NCBI GenBank assembly: GCA_002591625.1
Contig: PCDB01000009.1
Coordinates: 52,111 to 59,149, forward strand
Direction of reading: 5' to 3'
DNA: 7,039 nucleotides
Origin: Porticoccaceae bacterium
GTDB lineage: Bacteria; Pseudomonadota; Gammaproteobacteria; Pseudomonadales; Porticoccaceae
The position numbers and the translations under genes are program-made. Position 1 is the stretch's first letter. Each line of letters opens with the position of its first letter. The notes below the pieces were generated by a model. That model was not told where the DNA came from and ran no database searches. It worked only from the letters and a program-made list of their open reading frames with translations. Shown piece by piece: positions 1 to 6,278 of this stretch.

Positions 1-1410
1 CCTGTTGTGGTAGTGAAAGTAGGGCGCTCCTCTTTTGCTGCTGAGTTGGCCGTCTCGCATTCCGGGGCCTTGACTGGGAGCGACAAATGTTACTCCGCAG
101 TTTTTGAGGCTTTTGGCGTGCAAAGGGTGGAGGACATGGATCAGTTGGCAACTGCTTTGATTATGTTTGCGCAACCAAAACCAATGCAGTTGGGAGGGCT
201 TGTTTGTCTCCATGACTCGGGAGGTGAGCGTCAACTTCTCGTCGATTTGGCTGAGCGGTATCAAGTTCCAATCGCTAAATTGTCGAAAGTAACTGAGGGA
301 AAGCTAAAACCCAATCTTCATCCGGGGTTGCCAGCTGTAAATCCACTTGATGCTTGGGGTGGTGGTTCGGGAGCTGATGAGAAAATGTCAGCCTGTTTTA
401 CAGCATTAATGGAGGATGAGTCTGCAGCACTCGGGGCTGTGGTCCATGACCGTGGTCCCAATAGTCTGGTGTATCCGAATTATGTTGCATACCTAAATGA
501 AGCCCAAGCAGCGACAGGTAAGCCAGTGTTTCTTGTTGCCAACAGGCAAGGAAGTGGAAGTGATCAATTGGCCATAGATTCAACTCACAAAGGGTTGCCT
601 GTCATTGACGGTGTGAGTCAGTTTCTCGTGGGTACAAAATGTCTTCTGCGATTTAGGGATTTTCATCGTCGGAAGATTGCGATTCCAGCTGAACTAAAGT
701 CTGAGCTCGTTTTGGACTGGCGTCAGAGGCTTGCCAAAGAGTTCGATGTCAATGAAGCATTGGCTGGCCAGCTTCTCACTGACTTTGGTATACCAATGAA
801 TCCCAGCAAATTGGTGAGTGACGAGCAGTCCTTGCTCGTAGCGGCAAAAATGTTCGAATATCCTATGGTGCTGAAAACTGCCACGCCAGGCATACAACAC
901 AAATCCGAATGTGGCGGGGTTTTTCTCAACATTGACTCTGAGGAAGTCCTTAAAGAAGCTTACAAGATCCTCAGTAGGCGTCTGGGAATGTCGGCCATTC
1001 TCTCGCCGATGGTCAATGCTTATGGCGTGGAAATGATTTTAGGTATGATTAATGACAGTCAATTTGGTCCTTTTGTAGTTGTGGGTTTCGGGGGTATTTA
1101 TGCTGAGGCGTTGAACGATACATATGCGTTGTTTCCTCCATTTGATTCCGATACGGTAGCCCGCGCGCTCGACTGTCTCTCTATGCGATCGCTTCTTGCC
1201 GGCTTGCGAGGAAAGCCATCGGTAAATATACAATCTTATTGCGAAACTGCGGCCCGATTTTCTGTTTTCGTTGCTGAGTTTGCTAGTTCAATAGGTGAGA
1301 TTGATATAAACCCAATCTTAATTACAGAAAACGGATGTCTTGGTCTTGATGCCTTGGTTGTTTTAAAAAATACTGCATCTATTGGAGAGATATCAGGAGG
1401 TGAGGGCTAG
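1..1410 (+). CDS. NDP-forming acyl-CoA synthetase (acetate-CoA ligase family), 5' partial
   Basis: This is an ADP/NDP-forming acyl-CoA synthetase that would make an acyl-CoA from a carboxylate, ATP and CoA in the cytoplasm. The reading frame is open from base 1, so the GTG at 7 is not taken as the start; about 230 residues (the CoA-binding domain) should lie upstream, given a usual length near 700. Numbering from base 7, a succinyl-CoA-ligase-like domain begins at once with SHSGALTGS, whose His18 matches the phosphorylated histidine of the family; NPLDAWGGG follows near 112. An ATP-grasp domain runs from about 245 to 460, with VLKTATPGIQHKSECGGV (second conserved His at 298), FGPFVVVGFGGIYAE near 353-367 and EIDINPIL near 431. 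The substrate is unknown; relatives act on acetate, other short acids and hydroxycinnamates (FerA). It is followed one base later by the GS-like ligase, so it probably activates the acid end product of the same pathway. Family certain, substrate not. Confidence 0.92.
   Translation, partial: PVVVVKVGRSSFAAELAVSHSGALTGSDKCYSAVFEAFGVQRVEDMDQLATALIMFAQPKPMQLGGLVCLHDSGGERQLLVDLAERYQVPIAKLSKVTEGKLKPNLHPGLPAVNPLDAWGGGSGADEKMSACFTALMEDESAALGAVVHDRGPNSLVYPNYVAYLNEAQAATGKPVFLVANRQGSGSDQLAIDSTHKGLPVIDGVSQFLVGTKCLLRFRDFHRRKIAIPAELKSELVLDWRQRLAKEFDVNEALAGQLLTDFGIPMNPSKLVSDEQSLLVAAKMFEYPMVLKTATPGIQHKSECGGVFLNIDSEEVLKEAYKILSRRLGMSAILSPMVNAYGVEMILGMINDSQFGPFVVVGFGGIYAEALNDTYALFPPFDSDTVARALDCLSMRSLLAGLRGKPSVNIQSYCETAARFSVFVAEFASSIGEIDINPILITENGCLGLDALVVLKNTASIGEISGGEG
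1395..1400 (+). promoter_or_regulatory. Ribosome binding site AGGAGG for the GS-like ligase
   Basis: A full-strength AGGAGG lies inside the last codons of the acyl-CoA synthetase, 11 bases before the ATG at 1412. It decides the start of the downstream gene against the TTG at 1382 and implies that the two genes are co-transcribed and probably translationally coupled. Confidence 0.75.
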
Positions 1411-1411
1411 C

Positions 1412-2785
1412 ATGAATGAGAAGAATGAGTTAGAAAAGTTTTTGCGTCAATATCCAAAAACGACCTCACTTGAGTTATTGATTCCGGATATAAATGGGAT
1501 CTTCCGCTGCAAACGAATACCCAGACAAGAGTTTGAAGATTTTTTCGAAACAGGGGTGAATGGGCCAGCGACAACCCTCCTGCTCAATGTTCTTGGAGAG
1601 ATGACCGGTGATCTGGATTTTTTGAATTTGGAAGGTGATCCTGATAGAAATATTAGTCCTGTTGCAAATACATTGGCCCCAATCACTTGGCTGGGGTCGG
1701 AGACGGGGCAGGTGATTTCTACCTTTAGTGAACTTGATGGCAGACCTATTTCATTTGATCCCCGCAATGTCCTTAAACGCGCCCTCAAACCGCTTTATGA
1801 CATGGGCATTTCTCCTGTGGTTGCAACCGAATTGGAATTTTATCTCATAGAAGATGGTGCCGGTGCTGTACCTAAACTGAAACTGGCCAAGGTCCCTGGA
1901 ACCAGTATCGACCAGAGCGGCATTCAGTATGCTATGCCTGAGGAACTTTGGGACAAAGACGAATTCCTTGAATCAGTTAGAGCCGCATGTCTGGAGCAAG
2001 ATGTGCCAATGACGACAGTGCACTCGGAATATTCCCCGGGTCAATATGAAATTAATCTTCATCACGTCGGCGATCCGATCATCGCGTGTGATCACACTGT
2101 TATGCTCAAGAGGATTGTAAAGGGTGTTGCCAGACAACATGGGATGGCAGCAAGTTTTATGGCCAAGCCATTTGAAGGAATAGCTGGTTGTGGCTTGCAT
2201 ATCCATTTCAGCCTCTATGACCAATATGGAGAGAATATTTTTGCTGATTTATCCTCAGTTGAGGTGCCAGCTATCTCAGAAACGTTGCGCTATGCTGTGG
2301 GGGGGCTAATTGCTACTATGCCTGAATCCATGGCGATCTTTGCGCCAAATGCAAACTCCTACCGACGTCTCATTCCAGGCAACTATGCTCCGTTGGCTCC
2401 GAACTGGGGTTATAATCATCGTGATGTGTCTTTGCGAATACCCGTTTCTGGGCAAAAGAACCGCCGACTAGAGCACCGGGTGGCAGGGGCTGATGCTAAC
2501 CCGTATTTGGTTATGGCGGCTGTTGCAGCAGGAATCCATTATGGAATTACCCAGCAATGTGACCCTGGCCAGATGATTAAAGAGGGAGTGGAGATGGAGC
2601 ATGACTTTACCCTGCCTAGGACATGGGACAAAGCGATTGACGTTTTCGAGTCAAGCGATAAGTTATCAAATTATCTCGGTGCGGAATATTGTCTAATCTA
2701 TAATGCTGTGCGAAGAAGCGAGTTTGATATGTTTGCAGCCAAGGTTTCTAACGTTGATTACGAGTGGTATTTGCGCTCGATTTGA
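1412..2785 (+). CDS. PuuA-like gamma-glutamyl-amine ligase (glutamine synthetase family)
   Basis: This 457-residue protein has the type I glutamine synthetase fold and most resembles the gamma-glutamylpolyamine synthetases (PuuA, SpuI): ATP-dependent joining of the glutamate gamma-carboxyl to an amine. An N-terminal beta-grasp domain covers about 15-105, followed by the catalytic domain. Likely metal and substrate residues are E140 and E142 in ATELEFYL, E206 and E213 in HSEYSPGQYEINL, H263 in GCGLHIHFSL, and E354 with its arginines in RRLEHRVAGADANPYL. The NSYRRLIPGNYAP motif (315-327) is present. The tyrosine that is adenylylated in nitrogen-regulated GlnA is not evident (DFTLPRTW, near 398-405), which argues against ordinary ammonia assimilation. 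The ATG at 1412 is chosen for its AGGAGG; a TTG at 1382 would overlap the preceding gene. With a PuuB-like oxidase downstream, a role in amine breakdown is likely; the amine may be a polyamine, an alkylamine or an arylamine. Confidence 0.9.
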   Translation: MNEKNELEKFLRQYPKTTSLELLIPDINGIFRCKRIPRQEFEDFFETGVNGPATTLLLNVLGEMTGDLDFLNLEGDPDRNISPVANTLAPITWLGSETGQVISTFSELDGRPISFDPRNVLKRALKPLYDMGISPVVATELEFYLIEDGAGAVPKLKLAKVPGTSIDQSGIQYAMPEELWDKDEFLESVRAACLEQDVPMTTVHSEYSPGQYEINLHHVGDPIIACDHTVMLKRIVKGVARQHGMAASFMAKPFEGIAGCGLHIHFSLYDQYGENIFADLSSVEVPAISETLRYAVGGLIATMPESMAIFAPNANSYRRLIPGNYAPLAPNWGYNHRDVSLRIPVSGQKNRRLEHRVAGADANPYLVMAAVAAGIHYGITQQCDPGQMIKEGVEMEHDFTLPRTWDKAIDVFESSDKLSNYLGAEYCLIYNAVRRSEFDMFAAKVSNVDYEWYLRSI

Positions 2786-2901
2786 GACTTTCTGAGATAA
2801 AGAAATTAAATGAACGTTTAGTGATCTATATAACCATTTAGAAAATTGTTGTAAGATGTAAGAAATATGTGTTGAACGACCACTGCAAAGGTTCTTGTCA
2901 A
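2786..2901 (+). promoter_or_regulatory. AT-rich intergenic region, possible promoter/operator
   Basis: This 116-base gap is the only sizeable non-coding stretch in the window and is clearly richer in A and T than the genes around it. A TTGAGA at 2782-2787 with an 18-base spacer to TTAAAT at 2806-2811 makes a weak sigma-70-like pair. TAAATG (2807-2812) and CATTTA (2835-2840) form a six-base inverted repeat with a 22-base spacer, and TTTAG occurs twice, 20 bases apart (2817 and 2837), as an operator might. No hairpin followed by a T run was seen, so a terminator for the preceding gene is not supported. AT-rich DNA gives such matches by chance, so this is only suggestive of an internal promoter for the Rieske gene onward. 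Confidence 0.25.
2887..2891 (+). promoter_or_regulatory. Ribosome binding site AAAGG for the Rieske oxygenase
   Basis: AAAGG lies 10 bases before the ATG at 2902. It is modest, but better placed than anything in front of the alternative GTG at 2869, and supports the shorter start. Confidence 0.45.
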
Positions 2902-4212
2902 ATGAAATTCATAGCGACAGATGTTTCGGATACCAAAGAAAAAATGCTTGACATGGTTAGCACTCAGTTAGGAAAGCCAGGATTCGCAATGGATCGCTAT
3001 TTCTACAGATCACATGTAACTTATGAGGCCGAATTGCACAGCATAATTTTTAAAAGCTGGCTGTATGCTGGACACGTCAGTCAGGTGCGAGAGAGCGGCG
3101 ATTTCTTTCTGTTTGAAATCGGCGAGGATTCTTTAATTATTAGCAAAGATGATCGTGGTGATATCTCAGCAATGCATAACATTTGTCGTCACAGAGGCGC
3201 TCGCGTGTGTGAAGATAAAAGCGGTAACCGAAAAGCATTTGTTTGTCCCTATCATGGCTGGGCATATGGCATGGATGGGGAATTAAAGAGAGCCAGAGAG
3301 ATGGATCGATTGGAGGGATTTGATTGTGCCGATTATCCCCTGAAAAAAGTCAAGCATGTGGTATTTCAGGGTATGATTTTTATAAATTGTGACCCTGAGG
3401 CGCCAGATTTCATTGCCCCGTTGAACCGGATTGCAAAGCCTTTGGGGGCTTATGATCTAGACAACGCGAAAGTGGCCGAGAGCAAAACATATCGGATTAG
3501 TGCAAACTGGAAATTATGTTTAGAGAACTATCTGGAGTGCTACCATTGCTCTAGTTCACATCGTCAGTATGCAAAGATGCACACGCTCGCTGCTCCGGAT
3601 GATAAGGTCAAGCCCATAAACGACGCGATGTTGGCAAGGGCCGCCGAGGTCACAGGCGTGAAGGGTATAACGGATGATTACTATGCCTACTACAACGACT
3701 CGTCTGCCTTTGGAGCATGCTCCTATCATAGCAGGTATGCGCTCTATGACGGTTTTAAAACCGGCAGCAAGGATGGTGAGCCGGTTGCGCCGTTGATGGG
3801 AAAGATGAGAGGCTATGATGGAGGAGCTGGTGACTTTCAGATGGGCCCACTCGCTTTCATGCTCAACTATCCCGATCACTGCGTCCTCTATCGCTTCACC
3901 CCCAGGGGCCTAACCGAAACTGATATGGAACTGGTTTGGTACGTGAATGCTAGCGCCGAGGAAGGTGTGGATTATGACAAAGACCAGGTAAGTTGGCTCT
4001 GGCACCATACTAGTTTAGAGGATGAATACATCATTTTGCGTAATAGCGAGGGCGTCAACTCAAGTTTTTTTGAACCAGGCCCCTATCATCCCGAATATGA
4101 AGCGCTCTGTTCTGAATTTGTTCGCTGGTATCTGATGGCGTTGAAACGGTCTAATTTACCTGATTCTACATCGTCGGACATGCGGCGCAACGTTACGGCG
4201 ATCTCAAATTAA
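2902..4212 (+). CDS. Rieske non-heme iron oxygenase, large subunit (GbcA/CntA-like)
   Basis: This 436-residue protein is the oxygenase component of a Rieske-type ring-hydroxylating or N-dealkylating system, taking electrons from a separate reductase to activate O2. The Rieske cluster ligands are C95 and H97 (CRHRGARVC) and C115 and H118 (CPYHGWAYG), with the usual 17-residue gap. The catalytic domain has NWKLCLENYLECYHC, giving iron ligands H215 and H220, and a probable third, D374, in SLEDEYI. Glu212 stands where naphthalene dioxygenase has the bridging Asp, as in carnitine oxygenase CntA. The N-terminal KPGF...FYRSH...WLYAGHVSQ...GDFF and the C-terminal EGVNSSFFEPGPYHPE are typical of glycine betaine monooxygenase-type proteins, which act on C-N compounds without a small subunit. 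No reductase or small subunit is in the window. The start at 2902 was chosen by RBS; a GTG at 2869 would add 11 unremarkable residues. Substrate unknown. Confidence 0.92.
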   Translation: MKFIATDVSDTKEKMLDMVSTQLGKPGFAMDRYFYRSHVTYEAELHSIIFKSWLYAGHVSQVRESGDFFLFEIGEDSLIISKDDRGDISAMHNICRHRGARVCEDKSGNRKAFVCPYHGWAYGMDGELKRAREMDRLEGFDCADYPLKKVKHVVFQGMIFINCDPEAPDFIAPLNRIAKPLGAYDLDNAKVAESKTYRISANWKLCLENYLECYHCSSSHRQYAKMHTLAAPDDKVKPINDAMLARAAEVTGVKGITDDYYAYYNDSSAFGACSYHSRYALYDGFKTGSKDGEPVAPLMGKMRGYDGGAGDFQMGPLAFMLNYPDHCVLYRFTPRGLTETDMELVWYVNASAEEGVDYDKDQVSWLWHHTSLEDEYIILRNSEGVNSSFFEPGPYHPEYEALCSEFVRWYLMALKRSNLPDSTSSDMRRNVTAISN

Positions 4213-4237
4213 GCCACAACGGATGGCGCTAATAACT

Positions 4238-4242
4238 AGAGG
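4238..4242 (+). promoter_or_regulatory. Possible ribosome binding site AGAGG for the PuuB-like oxidase
   Basis: AGAGG lies 14 bases before the ATG at 4257, which is longer than usual. No in-frame alternative start fits better, because the N-terminal HTQSYYAASAN motif needs this ATG. Confidence 0.35.
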
Positions 4243-4256
4243 TTTGTACTCATCAA

Positions 4257-5540
4257 ATGTTGCTAAAATCTTCGATTGATACCAGAGAACACACCCAATC
4301 ATACTACGCAGCTTCTGCTAATTGGGCTTCTAATTATCCCGAACTGCGGGACAACTTGAGTGCTGATGTTGTTATTATTGGTGGCGGTTTTAGTGGGGTC
4401 GCTACTGCGTTAGAGCTTAGCGAGCGTGGTTATGAGGTTATATTACTCGAGGCCAATCGACTTGGCTGGGGAGCCTCTGGACGCAACGGAGGGCAGTTGA
4501 TTGGTGGATTCGGTAACAATCCATCTGCCTTTAGACACACAATAGGTAAAGAGGGCGTAGATGCAGTCGAACAGATGGGTGTCGAGTGCGTTGACATCGT
4601 GAGGGAGCGTATTGAAAGGTATCAAATTGACTGCGATTTAAAATGGGGATGGTGCGAAGTTGCCTTAAAAAAACGGCACCTAAAGGCCTATAAAAAGTGG
4701 TCAGCTGACGAGCCGGCCATTCAGTTGCTTGATCGAGAGGAGATGAAACAATTTGTAAATTCTGAATTATATCTAGGCGGTTATTATCGTGAGGATTGGG
4801 GGCACCTTCATCCGTTGAATCTATGCCTCGGTGAAGCCAAAGCTGCGGAGGGGCTCGGGGCGAGAATATTTGAGCAGTCCAAGGTCACTGCAATAAAATA
4901 TTCGAACAACCCCTTGATTTCGACGGAAAATGGCTCGGTACAAGCTCGTTTTGCCGTACTTTGCGGGAATGCTTATATGACCGAGTTAGTGCCTTATCTT
5001 GATGCGAGAGTTTTGCCTACCGTGAGTTGCATTGTCGCGACGGAAAAGCTATCCCAGGACCAAATTAATCAGACCATGCCCCGTGATGTGGCGGTCTGCG
5101 ACTCGAGGACGGCACTTGACTACTATCGTTTAACAAAGGACAAGAGGCTATTAATGGGCGGCCTCTCAAACTACACTGGTCTTGAACCTTCCAATGTAAC
5201 TAGCGTCATGAGGAATCATATGGCCAAGGTCTTCCCCAGCCTGGAATCGGTAGGTATCGATTATACTTGGTCCGGAAAGATTGGAGTTAGTATCCGTCGC
5301 ATGCCGCAAGTAGGGCGTATTAAAGATAGTAATGTGCTTTATGCTACTGGCTACTCGGGCCACGGGGTGGCGCCAACCCATATGTCTGGTCGGGTTCTAG
5401 CTGAGGCTATTGATGGTAACACTTATCGCATGGACATTCTGACTAAGATGTTGCACCTCCCTTGGCCTGGTGGCAAGATTTTCCGCAGACCTTTCATGGC
5501 GGCTGGCATGATGTTCTACAAAGTCCTAGATATGTTGTAA
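4257..5540 (+). CDS. FAD-dependent amine oxidase, PuuB-like (DAO family)
   Basis: A 427-residue flavoprotein of the D-amino-acid oxidase (DAO) superfamily, closest in look to gamma-glutamylputrescine oxidase PuuB, which oxidises the free amine of a gamma-glutamylated diamine to an aldehyde with release of ammonia and H2O2. The N-terminal HTQSYYAASAN (12-22) is typical of PuuB-type proteins. The FAD-binding Rossmann motif IIGGGFSG (40-47) is followed by E65, the likely ribose-binding acid, and GWGASGRNGGQ (70-80). The C-terminal flavin-contact motif YATGYSGHGVAPTHMSG lies at 362-378, and the final segment PWPGGKIFRRPF is common in this subfamily. It is full length, with no signal peptide. It starts 44 bases after the Rieske gene and ends 9 bases before the amidotransferase. 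With a PuuA-like ligase in the same cluster, its substrate is probably a gamma-glutamyl amine; oxidation of an N-methyl amino acid is the alternative. Confidence 0.9.
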   Translation: MLLKSSIDTREHTQSYYAASANWASNYPELRDNLSADVVIIGGGFSGVATALELSERGYEVILLEANRLGWGASGRNGGQLIGGFGNNPSAFRHTIGKEGVDAVEQMGVECVDIVRERIERYQIDCDLKWGWCEVALKKRHLKAYKKWSADEPAIQLLDREEMKQFVNSELYLGGYYREDWGHLHPLNLCLGEAKAAEGLGARIFEQSKVTAIKYSNNPLISTENGSVQARFAVLCGNAYMTELVPYLDARVLPTVSCIVATEKLSQDQINQTMPRDVAVCDSRTALDYYRLTKDKRLLMGGLSNYTGLEPSNVTSVMRNHMAKVFPSLESVGIDYTWSGKIGVSIRRMPQVGRIKDSNVLYATGYSGHGVAPTHMSGRVLAEAIDGNTYRMDILTKMLHLPWPGGKIFRRPFMAAGMMFYKVLDML

Positions 5541-5549
5541 CGGCTCGAT

Positions 5550-6260
5550 ATGAAACGGCAAGTTGTCATCTTTATGCATATGGACGATGAGCACCCTGGG
5601 TATATTGTTGACTATCTGCAGCAGCAAAATATCGAAGTCCGCCTCATTAGGGCATATGAAGGTGATTGCATCCCCTGCGTGGACGAAATGTTTGCTGGGC
5701 TCGTTTTTATGGGCGGCATAATGAGTGTAAACGACGGGCTCCCTTGGCTGGACGAAGAGATCGAGCTCATTAAACTTGCAGCGACAAAGAGAATTCCTCT
5801 TTTGGGACATTGCCTAGGGGGACAAATGATAGCAAAAGCGCTCGGCGGAAAAATCACATTGAACCCAAGCATGGAAATAGGTTGGCATGCGTGTTCTCGA
5901 GAAGATGACTTGGCGGCAAAAGATTGGTTAGGGGATATGTCTGATCCTTTCATCATGTTTCACTGGCACAAAGAGACGTTTTCTTTGCCAGAAAACGCAA
6001 AACTTTTATTTTCCTCTCAGCATTGTCGTAATCAGGCGTTCACTATTGGCAGCAATATACTTGGTATGCAGTGCCACGTTGAAGTGACGGAGCCTTTACT
6101 CAGAGATTGGATAGATCATTGGCGGGAGGACTTGGGCGAGAGTAGTCGGAGTGTGCAAGATTACTATACTATCGCCAAATACATTAAACAAAATGTTGCA
6201 GAGCTGAACCGCGTGGCTGATCAGTTATATGGGCGATGGGTCTCGACACTGGCGCTGTGA
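5550..6260 (+). CDS. Stand-alone class I glutamine amidotransferase (GMP-synthase-like)
   Basis: This 236-residue protein is a single class I glutamine amidotransferase domain, of the kind that hydrolyses a gamma-glutamyl amide through a Cys-His-Glu triad. The nucleophile C88 sits in LLGHCLGGQ, and H176 and E178 in GMQCHVEV complete the triad. The opening QVVIFMHMDDEHPGYI and the FHWHKETFSLP segment (137-147) match the GMP-synthase-like amidotransferases (COG0518 type) rather than PuuD (peptidase C26), so the puuD symbol is not given. No synthetase domain is attached or adjacent. The ATG at 5550 is needed for the first beta strand; no clear Shine-Dalgarno precedes it, so translation is probably coupled to the oxidase gene ending 9 bases upstream. 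In this setting it most plausibly hydrolyses a gamma-glutamyl amide made by the upstream ligase, as proposed for the aniline-cluster proteins TdnT/AtdA2; this is inference. Confidence 0.88.
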   Translation: MKRQVVIFMHMDDEHPGYIVDYLQQQNIEVRLIRAYEGDCIPCVDEMFAGLVFMGGIMSVNDGLPWLDEEIELIKLAATKRIPLLGHCLGGQMIAKALGGKITLNPSMEIGWHACSREDDLAAKDWLGDMSDPFIMFHWHKETFSLPENAKLLFSSQHCRNQAFTIGSNILGMQCHVEVTEPLLRDWIDHWREDLGESSRSVQDYYTIAKYIKQNVAELNRVADQLYGRWVSTLAL

Positions 6261-6263
6261 TTT

Positions 6264-6269
6264 AAAAGG
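6264..6269 (+). promoter_or_regulatory. Ribosome binding site AAAAGG for the aminotransferase
   Basis: AAAAGG sits 9 bases before the ATG at 6279, within the 18-base gap after the amidotransferase stop. It fixes the start of the aminotransferase and supports one operon. Confidence 0.6.
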
Positions 6270-6278
6270 TTTAAAAAA

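Noticed and set aside
1382..1411. TTG start at 1382 for the GS-like ligase
   Set aside because: It would add ten residues overlapping the upstream gene and lacks a proper Shine-Dalgarno, while ATG 1412 has AGGAGG 11 bases upstream.
1412..2785. Housekeeping glutamine synthetase GlnA
   Set aside because: The motif details (ATELEFYL, GCGLHIHFSL, RRLEHRVAGADANPYL), the lack of an evident adenylylation tyrosine and the PuuB-like neighbour favour the PuuA-type ligases.
2869..2901. GTG start at 2869 for the Rieske oxygenase
   Set aside because: The added 11 residues have no recognisable conserved content and no good Shine-Dalgarno precedes it; ATG 2902 has AAAGG at 10 bases. It cannot be excluded fully.
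3556..3879. Antisense 107-codon open frame within the Rieske gene (the longest kind of several - strand frames)
   Set aside because: It has no recognisable domain, lies wholly inside a well-supported gene, and is explained as a shadow frame, as are the others (for example 1447-1788 and 5612-5956).
4213..4227. Possible hairpin GCCA/TGGC just after the Rieske stop codon
   Set aside because: A four-base stem with a seven-base loop and no following T run does not support a terminator.
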